A stretch of 64,000 nt of DNA from Tepidibacter hydrothermalis (GTDB lineage Bacteria; Bacillota; Clostridia; Peptostreptococcales; Peptostreptococcaceae), in NCBI RefSeq assembly GCF_029542625.1, contig NZ_CP120733.1, positions 3,782,001 to 3,846,000 on the forward strand, written 5' to 3'. The notes beneath the pieces were generated by a model that worked only from the letters and a program-made list of their open reading frames with translations, searched no databases and was not told the origin of the DNA. A program made the translations under genes and the position numbers. This document shows, piece by piece, positions 17,750-24,487 of the stretch (within the stretch, counting starts at the first letter, position 1; each line of letters begins with the position of its first letter).

Positions 17750-18439
17750 CTATTTTTTAAGTATGTCCTTAATCTCTATCAAATTAGAGATTTCATAGGT
17801 AGGTTTTATTCCAGTATTATTTGCAGTCTTACTTGGATTAAACCAGCATGTATCTATACCAAAATTTATTCCACCTTGTATATCAGATGTTAAACTATCT
17901 CCTACTATCAATACCTTACTCTTATCAGTATGATTTATATTATTTAAAGCATGTTCAAATATTTTAGGATCTGGTTTTGACACCTCAACCTCCTCAGATA
18001 CTACTATATCCTCAAAATACTTTGCTATAATCGACTTTCTTATTCTATTATCTTGGACATCCTTAAGTCCATTAGTAATTATAGTAAGTCTATAATTTTC
18101 ATTCAAATTCTCTATAAGTTCTATACTATCATCATATAAGAACGATGCTAAAGATAAATGCTTCATATATGACTTAGCAAATTCAAATTCATCGAATTTA
18201 ACGTTCAATCTGTCTGATAACCTTTTAAATCTCTCAGTCTTTAATTTTTTCTGAGTTATAAGTCCATTCTCAAGTTCTTTCCATATAGCTGTATTTACTT
18301 CCTTATATACTTTCAAATGATAGTTTTCATCATATTCTATATCAAATTTAAGTATAGTATTCTTAAGAGCCTCTCTTTCAGATTTTTTAAAATCAAATAA
18401 GGTCTCATCTGCATCAAATATTATAATCTCGTACTTCAT
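17750..18439 (-). CDS. HAD-superfamily hydrolase, YjjG-type pyrimidine 5'-nucleotidase
   Basis: The 229-residue protein has HAD motif I FDADETLFDF (Asp9 nucleophile, Asp11), motif II ITNGL, Lys in EVSKPDPKIFEHAL and motif IV VGDSLTSDIQGG. The helical cap (KKSEREALKNTILKFDIEYD) matches the YjjG/YfnB group, house-cleaning nucleotidases that remove noncanonical pyrimidine nucleotides. It is transcribed alone, divergently from a Crp/Fnr-type regulator. AGGAGG is well placed before the ATG. Confidence 0.88.
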   Translation of the reverse strand: MKYEIIIFDADETLFDFKKSEREALKNTILKFDIEYDENYHLKVYKEVNTAIWKELENGLITQKKLKTERFKRLSDRLNVKFDEFEFAKSYMKHLSLASFLYDDSIELIENLNENYRLTIITNGLKDVQDNRIRKSIIAKYFEDIVVSEEVEVSKPDPKIFEHALNNINHTDKSKVLIVGDSLTSDIQGGINFGIDTCWFNPSKTANNTGIKPTYEISNLIEIKDILKK

Positions 18440-18503
18440 AATGATCCTCCTAATATGGTTTATTTTTTTATAATAACATATGATTTTTTAGTTCATACTT
18501 TGC

Positions 18504-18532
18504 TTTACAATGATTTATCAATAAGTTATCAT
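18504..18532 (+). promoter_or_regulatory. Promoter of the Crp/Fnr-type gene
   Basis: TTTACA (18504-18509), a 17-base spacer and TATCAT (18527-18532) form a good sigma-A promoter. The start would be near 18539, just before the palindrome at 18552. Confidence 0.65.
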
Positions 18533-18551
18533 ATTTGTATTAATACATACA

Positions 18552-18563
18552 TGACATATGTCA
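18552..18563. promoter_or_regulatory. Perfect palindrome TGACATATGTCA, probable Crp/Fnr-type operator
   Basis: The site lies downstream of the predicted transcription start and 5 bases before the AGGAGG of the regulator gene. A bound dimer would block transcription, so negative autoregulation is likely. Half-site TGACA resembles sites of Crp/Fnr-family proteins. Confidence 0.65.
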
Positions 18564-18578
18564 CTTATAGGAGGTTTT

Positions 18579-19268
18579 ATGAAAAAAATTTCGGATAATA
18601 ATCTTTTAAGGCATTATATCTCTAAGTATAATTTAGAAACTATATTTGATGAAGATTTGTTAAAGCATGCTCAACTTCATTTTTATCAAAAAGGCGAATA
18701 TATCTTAGAATCGAACTTTAATCTTGAATACTACTATTTAATCGTTGATGGAAAAGTTACAGTATCTTACCTTTTAGAGAACGGTAAATCTATACTTTTA
18801 AAGTTTTATCATGCATTTAATACTTTAGGAGATATAGAACTTTTAAAAAATATTCCTATATGCTGCAACAATCAAGCAATAGAAGATTCATATTTAGTAG
18901 CAATTCCATCAGATATAATTAGAAATAAATATTTAGATAATCCAAAATTCTTACACCATCTAATAAATTCTTTAAGTGAAAAACTTTACGCAACCTTAAA
19001 TAATAGTTCATACAATCTTACTTATCCCCTTATAAATAGACTCTCTAGCTATTTAGTTGAGTATATATCAAATAAAAATTATATAGTTTTAAGTTCCTCA
19101 TTTAATGAAATTGCTCAATTTTTAGGAACAAGCTATAGACATTTAAATAGAACCTTTAAAGAACTTGAATCAAGGTCGATTATAAAATGTGAAAATAAAA
19201 CAATACACATATTAGATAAAGATACGCTTCTAGAATTATCTAAAAATGATTATATAAAATCACTATAA
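18579..19268 (+). CDS. Crp/Fnr-family transcriptional regulator (YeiL-like)
   Basis: The 229-residue protein has an N-terminal cyclic-nucleotide-binding-fold domain (FYQKGEYILESNFNLEYYYL, VDGKVTVSYLLENGKSILL, DIELLKNIP) and a C-terminal winged helix (FNEIAQFLGTSYRHLNRTFKELESRSIIK). It lacks the phosphate-binding arginine pattern of a true cAMP receptor and has no N-terminal iron-sulphur cysteine cluster, so its effector is unclear; it most resembles YeiL-type members. ATG 18579 has AGGAGG 5 bases upstream; an upstream frame-mate at 18558 lies inside the operator and has no site. A perfect palindrome suggests autoregulation. Confidence 0.88.
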   Translation: MKKISDNNLLRHYISKYNLETIFDEDLLKHAQLHFYQKGEYILESNFNLEYYYLIVDGKVTVSYLLENGKSILLKFYHAFNTLGDIELLKNIPICCNNQAIEDSYLVAIPSDIIRNKYLDNPKFLHHLINSLSEKLYATLNNSSYNLTYPLINRLSSYLVEYISNKNYIVLSSSFNEIAQFLGTSYRHLNRTFKELESRSIIKCENKTIHILDKDTLLELSKNDYIKSL

Positions 19269-19288
19269 TTACTATATAGTTCTAACTA

Positions 19289-19336
19289 TAAAAGCCCTAC
19301 CTTTCCTTATAAATCAAAGAAAAGTAGGGCTTCTTA
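19289..19336. terminator. Bidirectional terminator
   Basis: AAAGCCCTAC (19291-19300) pairs with GTAGGGCTT (19324-19332), extended by an AT-rich inner stem. It lies between convergent genes. Confidence 0.88.
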
Positions 19337-19356
19337 TATACTTTTATATTCAGAGT

Positions 19357-19701
19357 TTATGCTTTTTTAACAACTGAAGATTTTAATTTCATAGCTCCAA
19401 AACCATCAATCTTACACTCGATATCATGCTCTCCATCAGATGGATCATGAACTAAACGTATATTCTTTACTTTTGTACCTATTTTTATACTTGATGAACT
19501 TCCCTTTACTTTAAGATCTCTAATTACTGTTACAGAATCTCCATCATTTAAAACATTTCCATTCACATCTTTAATAACTTTTACCTCTTCAGTTTCTGAT
19601 TCTAAAGTCCATTCATGAGCACATTCTGGACAAACAAGAAGGCTTCCATCTTCATAAGTATATTCTGAATTACACTTTGGACAATTTGGTAAACTCATCA
19701 T
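19357..19701 (-). CDS. PhnA/YjdM-family zinc-ribbon protein
   Basis: The 114-residue protein starts [17 protein letters not shown] and has a zinc ribbon (CPKC, then CPEC 17 residues later). It is followed by the conserved PhnA domain ([40 protein letters not shown]). Despite the old name alkylphosphonate protein, the biochemical role is uncertain. I chose ATG 19701, with GGAGGA 9 bases upstream; a longer frame to 19836 adds a basic hydrophobic tail without a ribosome site. The usual family length is about 110 residues, which agrees. Confidence 0.92.
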   Translation of the reverse strand: MMSLPNCPKCNSEYTYEDGSLLVCPECAHEWTLESETEEVKVIKDVNGNVLNDGDSVTVIRDLKVKGSSSSIKIGTKVKNIRLVHDPSDGEHDIECKIDGFGAMKLKSSVVKKA

Positions 19702-19845
19702 AATTTTATTTCCTCCATTCGCTATTTTTAATTCTAATATATACTTTATTTTTCGTTTTATTTTTCGAAAAAACATATATGAGTTTCTTATCGGATTATA
19801 TACTATCACAGTTTTGTAATATTGACAAACCATCATTTAATCTTT

Positions 19846-19912
19846 ACTTCATGCTACTGCATACCTCATGCACTCGATTAGTTATAGGCTCTGTTGATTA
19901 AAATAATTTTAA
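19846..19912 (-). repeat. Dispersed repeat family A, copy 5 (degenerate)
   Basis: The plus strand carries CTTCATGCTACTGCATACCT, then CTCATG and GGCTCTGTTGATTAAAAT, aligning with the other copies over about 65 bp with many changes. It lies in the 245-base gap between the PhnA and LuxR genes. Confidence 0.55.
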
Positions 19913-19946
19913 ATTTACTAAGAAATAATAAATAGTTCATGGGAGA

Positions 19947-20576
19947 CTATATCTCCGATGAACTATTCATTATTTCTTTAGAAAATAGTTTAATTAACTC
20001 TTCTCTATTAGAACAATCTGATTTTTTTAATATATTTTGCATGTGTTTTTTTACAGTGGTTTCTGCTATAAACAGCTTTTCGCTGATTTCTTTATTGCTA
20101 AGATTATTAATAGCAAGATTAAAAACTTCTCGCTCTCTTCTCGTAAGATTCAAGGTCTGTTTACTTATTGAAGGTTTTTTCTCAATACGTTTATTTACTA
20201 AGTATCCTAATATGTTCATTCCAGGTAAATAAATCAATAAACAGAATAACATTGGCTTCAAACAAAGTATAATTTCATTAAGTATATTTTCATATTCAAT
20301 TGAAGTACTCAAATAGTTAAACAGTAAAAACGATGATATTAGCAACCCTGTTAAAAATAGGTTGAATCTAAACTTATCCAAAAGTCCAGAATAATCAATG
20401 CTATCACCTTGTCCAAGTAACATTAAGATTACCGTACTTATAAGAATAATAGTCATCATGCGAATATCTTGTAACTTCAGAAACCTAAAATCCGTTGTCC
20501 AACTAATCAAACCTATAAAAACTATAGTCAAACTTGCAGTTTTTCCTATACTTTTTTTATCTTCATTTATTTTCAT
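19947..20576 (-). CDS. Membrane-anchored LuxR-family regulator
   Basis: The 209-residue protein starts with four to five hydrophobic segments (residues about 10-120). It ends in a LuxR/NarL helix-turn-helix (LTRREREVFNLAINNLSNKEISEKLFIAETTVKKHMQNILKK, about 142-185). A DNA-binding domain tethered to the membrane suggests sensing of membrane state or of the partner protein encoded just upstream. Its ATG overlaps the stop of that DUF2975-like gene (ATGA), so the two are translationally coupled. There is no receiver domain, so phosphorylation control is unlikely. Targets are unknown. Confidence 0.86.
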   Translation of the reverse strand: MKINEDKKSIGKTASLTIVFIGLISWTTDFRFLKLQDIRMMTIILISTVILMLLGQGDSIDYSGLLDKFRFNLFLTGLLISSFLLFNYLSTSIEYENILNEIILCLKPMLFCLLIYLPGMNILGYLVNKRIEKKPSISKQTLNLTRREREVFNLAINNLSNKEISEKLFIAETTVKKHMQNILKKSDCSNREELIKLFSKEIMNSSSEI

Positions 20577-21055
20577 TGTTCTCGATAAATGATCTCCTTC
20601 TTAATTTTCGCACTAACCGCATGTTGGACTAAATTAATTATAAAAGCATAAAAAACAGTAAGAATACTAACAGCTATCGCAGGTCCAACTTTTGACAGAT
20701 CACCTATATAACGAAGAAAAGATACAAAGCCAATAATTGCACCTATTACTGAAGAAATATACACTAACTTAATGCATAAATCCATAGCGTTCTTACTAGC
20801 CTTAAGTTCCTTCAATGTATATTCAAAACTTCCTGTAGCAATCTTATACCCACGTATAAAATCCTCAAATAAATCTGCTAAAATCAACATCGGTAATGTA
20901 AACAAAATAATCAAAATCAAACTTGGAATATCTACAAATAATCTAATTCCAGACATTCCCATACCCATAGATACAGTTCCTATTAATGATAATAGTAGAA
21001 AACCAATAGCCAGTATACGTTTTAAATTACTTTTTCTTTTTTTGTTTGTGTTCAT
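20573..21055 (-). CDS. DUF2975-like four-helix membrane protein
   Basis: The 160-residue protein has four hydrophobic segments near 12-30, 37-57, 90-110 and 123-145, and a short basic C-terminus. Size and layout match DUF2975 proteins, which in Firmicutes are usually followed by a small DNA-binding protein; here the partner is a membrane-anchored LuxR-type regulator with a 4-base overlap. The pair may act as a membrane sensor and regulator unit. The Shine-Dalgarno AAAGGAGG is well placed. No catalytic motif was seen. Confidence 0.72.
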   Translation of the reverse strand: MNTNKKRKSNLKRILAIGFLLLSLIGTVSMGMGMSGIRLFVDIPSLILIILFTLPMLILADLFEDFIRGYKIATGSFEYTLKELKASKNAMDLCIKLVYISSVIGAIIGFVSFLRYIGDLSKVGPAIAVSILTVFYAFIINLVQHAVSAKIKKEIIYREQ

Positions 21056-21073
21056 ACTTTCCTCCTTTAACTA

Positions 21074-21109
21074 CATTGGTTTGTATGTTTTGGCGCGCCA
21101 CCACCAATG
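21074..21109 (-). promoter_or_regulatory. GC-rich inverted repeat in the leader of the DUF2975/LuxR pair
   Basis: CATTGGT (21074-21080) and ACCAATG (21103-21109) enclose the perfect palindrome TGGCGCGCCA (21091-21100). Such a GC-rich block is unusual in this genome. It lies just upstream of the DUF2975 ribosome site and could be an operator or an RNA hairpin. Confidence 0.45.
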
Positions 21110-21361
21110 CTTAAGACTATGATAGCAAAATACCAGAGTGAATAAAAGCGTAATAAAGGAGTATATTGGTAGTAAAATAGTAGTAATGATTTCTATAAAT
21201 TTATTAATTGTACTCTATATGATAAAATATTTCTAATTTAAAGGATTATAGAGATGACTTTTGTATAAAATACTCTTTAACTAATAGACAACGAGAATTT
21301 ATAAAAATCCAACTAAACATTTTCAATATCTCTTCTTCAATATTCAAATTTATGTCAATTA

Positions 21362-21370
21362 TGATATAAT
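21362..21370 (+). promoter_or_regulatory. Extended -10 promoter of the structured leader
   Basis: TGATATAAT (21362-21370) is an extended -10 element; the -35 region (TTCAAA at 21343) is weak. Transcription should start near 21377. Confidence 0.6.
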
Positions 21371-21376
21371 AGGCGT

Positions 21377-21560
21377 AACTTATTGGAGGTGTTTTTATGA
21401 AGGTCTGTGATACATTCAGCTCTAAATCAGTTTGCTCCTTTCAAAGAATACACAAATTCAGCTATGATTTGTTTGGAGCCTAAGCTGTTAAGTTAGCTGA
21501 AATACGTACATGTTTTAGGTTCTGTAACACATAGCTTTTTTTGTATTCTTTGCTTTAATC
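21377..21560 (+). ncRNA. Candidate structured regulatory leader RNA of the CD3324-family gene
   Basis: Four helices can be drawn. CAAAGAATACA (21442-21452) pairs with TGTATTCTTTG (21542-21552), 11 bp. AGCTATG (21460-21466) pairs with CATAGCT (21530-21536), 7 bp. GGAGCCTAA (21475-21483) pairs with TTAGGTTCT (21515-21523), 9 bp including two G-U. AGCT pairs with AGCT around 21484-21499. A seven-T run (21536-21542) follows the second helix like a terminator. A 28-codon ORF with its own ribosome site (21397-21483) overlaps the 5' arms, so its translation would compete with the fold. I recognise no known riboswitch class. Confidence 0.6.
21397..21483 (+). CDS. 28-residue upstream ORF (possible leader peptide)
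   Basis: ATG 21397 is preceded by TTGGAGGTG about 6-9 bases upstream, a strong ribosome site. The predicted peptide begins MKVCDTFSSKSVCSF and ends KFSYDLFGA; it has five Ser, four Phe and two Cys. The stop codon lies in one strand of a predicted helix, and codons 15-24 encode the 5' arms of two long-range helices. It may be a true leader peptide whose translation tunes the downstream gene, or the ORF may be incidental to a structured RNA. Confidence 0.45.
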   Translation: MKVCDTFSSKSVCSFQRIHKFSYDLFGA

Positions 21561-21587
21561 CTATTATAAAAGTGGAGGAGTAAGGAA

Positions 21588-21893
21588 ATGAAATATGTAA
21601 GAGCAAAAGATGTGTTACCAGAGGAAATTGTTAAAATAATACAAAAATATGTAGATGGAAAATATCTTTATGTACCCAGAAAAAATGAAAACCATAAAGC
21701 CTGGGGAGAAGAAAGTGGTATAAAAAATAGTCTTAAGATTAGAAATAATGAAATTTATAAAAAATACATCAAAGGTACTACTATAAATGAACTAACTCAA
21801 GAATATTACCTATCAGAAAAAAGTATAAGAAGAATAATAAGTCAAGAGAAACGTCTATACTCACAATCATTACAGAATTGTTTATTAGATTGA
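21588..21893 (+). CDS. CD3324-family small DNA-binding protein
   Basis: The 101-residue protein resembles the clostridial CD3324 family. Its conserved N-terminus is RAKDVLPEEIVKIIQKYVDGKYLYVPRK, followed by a helix-turn-helix-like C-terminal part (GTTINELTQEYYLSEKSIRRIISQEK, about 65-92). The probable role is a small regulator, otherwise undefined. GGAGGAG at 21573-21579 gives a good site for this ATG. It lies about 200 bases downstream of an extended -10 promoter, behind the structured leader and upstream ORF. A hairpin at 22015 may end its transcript or regulate the next gene. Confidence 0.82.
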   Translation: MKYVRAKDVLPEEIVKIIQKYVDGKYLYVPRKNENHKAWGEESGIKNSLKIRNNEIYKKYIKGTTINELTQEYYLSEKSIRRIISQEKRLYSQSLQNCLLD

Positions 21894-22014
21894 ATTCTTA
21901 TTTTAAACCATGTTATGATTTCATTGTAATAATTAAATGCAAGTTATCATTTCTAATTTAAAACAAGATTCTAGGGTAAAATGATGGTGAATATATAATA
22001 TGTTTTAAATAAGG

Positions 22015-22060
22015 ATGATTATTGTTACTTTCAGTTAAAGTAATAATGATCATTTTTTTT
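22015..22060 (+). terminator. Terminator upstream of the FusB-like gene (possible attenuator)
   Basis: ATGATTATTGTTACTTT pairs with AAAGTAATAATGATCAT around a short loop and is followed by eight T. It lies 122 bases after the CD3324-family gene and about 50 before the FusB-like ATG. Its 5' arm can be read as a short ORF (MIIVTFS) without a clear ribosome site, so it might attenuate the next gene. Confidence 0.85.
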
Positions 22061-22111
22061 GTTAGTGAGAGCTGATGGTAGACTAAAACTAGAAAAGAGG
22101 TGCTAAATTTT

Positions 22112-22771
22112 ATGAAAGCTTTTATAAAAAAACATGAATATAATTATATAAAAAAATGTTTACATGATTTGAATAATACTTTCAAAAATTGTGTAGATAT
22201 TAATACTATTGAAGCATATAAATCATATATGCATGATAAAATATTACGTCTATTTGCAAATTTATCTGAGAAAGAAAAAGAAATACTTGATATTAGTAAA
22301 ATAAATGAAACCTTTGACATTGATACTTATTTAAATAAGTTAAATGAATATGTATATGGAATGCCAAACATTACAAATACACAAATTAGTAAATTATTTA
22401 AAAAGGAAAAAAAATTTAAATTACCAAATCTAAATTCAAAAGATTCTAAGAATGTATACTTAGGTTGGATTGATAAATCAATTAGAAAATTATTTATAGC
22501 TTACAATCTGAATGGTAAACTTATAGGCATGACATGTAAAATTTCTAATCATAGTTCAACCAATACTCATATATGTGCTCTTTGTAATCGTGTAGGTAGC
22601 CAAAATGAAGTAGCCTTCGTTTCATCTATCTGTAAAACATCTAATACTAAAAAAGACGGCTATAGCTCAATAGGCTTTGACATATGTTTAGATAGTGAAG
22701 AATGTAATAAAAGAATTGTAAATATAGAAAAACTCGAAAAAATTTTAAAGGATGTTAACGATATAAAATAA
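22112..22771 (+). CDS. FusB/FusC-family EF-G-binding protein
   Basis: The 219-residue protein matches staphylococcal FusB in length and layout. It has a helical N-terminal half, then LFKKEKKFKLPNL, YLGWIDKSIRKLFIAYN, and a C-terminal zinc finger with Cys155 and Cys158 (CALC) and Cys192 and Cys198 (CLDSEEC). FusB-type proteins bind EF-G on the ribosome and release it from fusidic acid stalling, giving resistance. Whether this copy protects against fusidic acid or has a native role in translation is unknown. I chose ATG 22112 with AAGAGG upstream; a GTG at 22100 overlaps that site. A terminator-like hairpin upstream could be an attenuator. Confidence 0.88.
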   Translation: MKAFIKKHEYNYIKKCLHDLNNTFKNCVDINTIEAYKSYMHDKILRLFANLSEKEKEILDISKINETFDIDTYLNKLNEYVYGMPNITNTQISKLFKKEKKFKLPNLNSKDSKNVYLGWIDKSIRKLFIAYNLNGKLIGMTCKISNHSSTNTHICALCNRVGSQNEVAFVSSICKTSNTKKDGYSSIGFDICLDSEECNKRIVNIEKLEKILKDVNDIK

Positions 22772-22820
22772 TAATTAAATAAAATAATCTTCAATGAAAT
22801 CGTACCAATCATCTAACAAT

Positions 22821-22860
22821 AAAAACGACGAGATTCATTTATTAAATCTCGTCATTTTTA
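22821..22860. terminator. Bidirectional terminator
   Basis: GACGAGATT (22827-22835) pairs with AATCTCGTC (22845-22853), with A/T runs outside. It lies between convergent FusB-like and GNAT genes. Confidence 0.9.
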
Positions 22861-22953
22861 TATTTTTTAATTTTGTGACGATTCTACTGCCCCTTCCATA
22901 GTTGGGTATGCATACTCTATATAAACATTCTAAACTTCATATTATATTTTCCC

Positions 22954-23628
22954 CTAGTTATTTAATACTTGATAGCAATAAATCAATCCATTTGCATCTT
23001 TTCCATTTCCTTCAGATAAAGTATTGCCATGAAAAGTGTCAAACAGTTTAAAACCATATCTTTCGTAAAAACTATATGAGCAACCTAAATCAGTCCATAA
23101 AAACACACTACTTAGCTTGTTCTCATAACAAAACTCAATATACCTATTCATTAATTTATAACCATATCCTTGACCACGGAGACTTTTACTAACAATAAAC
23201 AGATTTATTTCACTACTAAAATTATCAGAGTATACCTCTCCTGCATTATCATCTCTTTTTTGATTAAGATACGTACTTAGTGCATTGTTTATTTTCCCAA
23301 AATCACCTTTTAAAAGTCTAAAGCTACTCCATAAGCACGTTTTAATTCTCTTTATGATTAATGTACTCCTCTGAATAATATTCCTATTTTCAAAGCTACC
23401 GAACATAATTCCGCATACATTTTCATCTTCATCAATAATTAAATCACAATACTCGCTATAATCCAGACAGTCTCTGATATATAGTTCATAAACACAGTCA
23501 ATATTCTTTATTTCTTTATATGCCCCATGAAGATTCCAAGTTTGTTTTACTAAATCAGCACAGCTCTTGAAATACTTTAAGTCATATTTCTCGAATCTAT
23601 ATTTTTTTCTAATTTTATCATTATTCAT
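22954..23628 (-). CDS. GNAT-family N-acetyltransferase
   Basis: The protein of about 224 residues has the acetyl-CoA-binding loop SLRGQGYGYKLMNRYIEFC (about 153-173) and the C-terminal SVFLWTDLGCSYSFYERYGF typical of GNAT enzymes. The acceptor is unknown. The start is ambiguous: ATG 23628 (chosen, 6 bases from GGTG), ATG 23631 or GTG 23637 all overlap the end of the Bax-inhibitor-like gene upstream, so the two are translationally coupled. The N-terminal 120 residues are longer than in minimal GNATs and could help substrate selection. Confidence 0.85.
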   Translation of the reverse strand: MNNDKIRKKYRFEKYDLKYFKSCADLVKQTWNLHGAYKEIKNIDCVYELYIRDCLDYSEYCDLIIDEDENVCGIMFGSFENRNIIQRSTLIIKRIKTCLWSSFRLLKGDFGKINNALSTYLNQKRDDNAGEVYSDNFSSEINLFIVSKSLRGQGYGYKLMNRYIEFCYENKLSSVFLWTDLGCSYSFYERYGFKLFDTFHGNTLSEGNGKDANGLIYCYQVLNN

Positions 23629-24364
23629 CATCGTCACCTACTAACTGATATACGAGTTTCAACACTTTTAAAAATATTAATATAATCGACGTGATAATAC
23701 CGAATGCTAAAGTCCATTCGTGATTTTTCGAAAATCCAGAATCTACCCCTATTGTAATGTTATCAAAATCAACTGCCAAATTTAGAACAGATACTATTAA
23801 GGTAAGGACTGATGCTACAATAGCCACAATACCATTTTTATTAAACATTGAAGTTAACTGACTTGTAAAAAAGGAGCTTATAAATACAACTCCCCCAAAT
23901 ACAAACGAAGTCAAAAATAAAGCACTTATAATTGCCTTAAATTTTTGGTCAACTTTTACAATCCCAGATCCATAAAGAACACCCATTATGATTACTGCAC
24001 TAAAAGTTATTATTATGGCTAATGGAACAACTCCACTATAGCCTTTTGAAAATTCTACACAAGAATAACCAATAATGTATCCTTGAGCGAAACCAAAAAA
24101 TGTACCTAATATTGGAATAGCCTTAGGAACTAAGTAACTTAATAACGGTGCTATTATTCCAACTACCCCTGCACCAATCAATATATATGTCACATAAGGT
24201 TGGTGCATTTGCATAAACAAAAATGCACCTATTCCTATAAATGTAACGAGAAAAAAATACATTGCTTTTTCTATTATTCCTCCATAAGTACAAGTATCTC
24301 CAACATATTCATTTGATTCACCTGCAACTCTTTGAATATATGGATTTGAAAAACTACTTTCCAT
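23621..24364 (-). CDS. Bax inhibitor-1/YccA-family membrane protein
   Basis: The 247-residue protein has seven hydrophobic segments. The C-terminal signature LNLAVDFDNITIGVDSG, then EWTLAFGIITSIILIFLKVLKLV, matches the bacterial Bax inhibitor-1/YccA group, including the acidic residues of the proposed pH or calcium-sensitive pore. Bacterial members may be ion leak channels or modulators of FtsH. It is coupled to a GNAT gene downstream. A two-component system lies upstream but a terminator separates them, so joint regulation is not implied. Several Gly-rich helices are as expected. Confidence 0.9.
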   Translation of the reverse strand: MESSFSNPYIQRVAGESNEYVGDTCTYGGIIEKAMYFFLVTFIGIGAFLFMQMHQPYVTYILIGAGVVGIIAPLLSYLVPKAIPILGTFFGFAQGYIIGYSCVEFSKGYSGVVPLAIIITFSAVIIMGVLYGSGIVKVDQKFKAIISALFLTSFVFGGVVFISSFFTSQLTSMFNKNGIVAIVASVLTLIVSVLNLAVDFDNITIGVDSGFSKNHEWTLAFGIITSIILIFLKVLKLVYQLVGDDDE

Positions 24365-24450
24365 ATTTTCGCCTCCTCTTTGTTTATAAAAATATTGTAA
24401 TATACGAAAATTTATTTAACATTAATTCAATCTTAAGATTTCTTGACATT

Positions 24451-24479
24451 AAAAAACCTCACAGAAAACTGTGAGGTAA
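24451..24479 (-). terminator. Terminator after a histidine kinase gene
   Basis: CCTCACAG (24457-24464) pairs with CTGTGAGG (24469-24476); the minus strand then has six T. Confidence 0.92.
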
Positions 24480-24487
24480 AAGGTATT

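Noticed and set aside
19702..19836. N-terminal extension of the PhnA-like protein
   Set aside because: It has no ribosome site, exceeds the family length, and a strong GGAGGA precedes the internal ATG at 19701.
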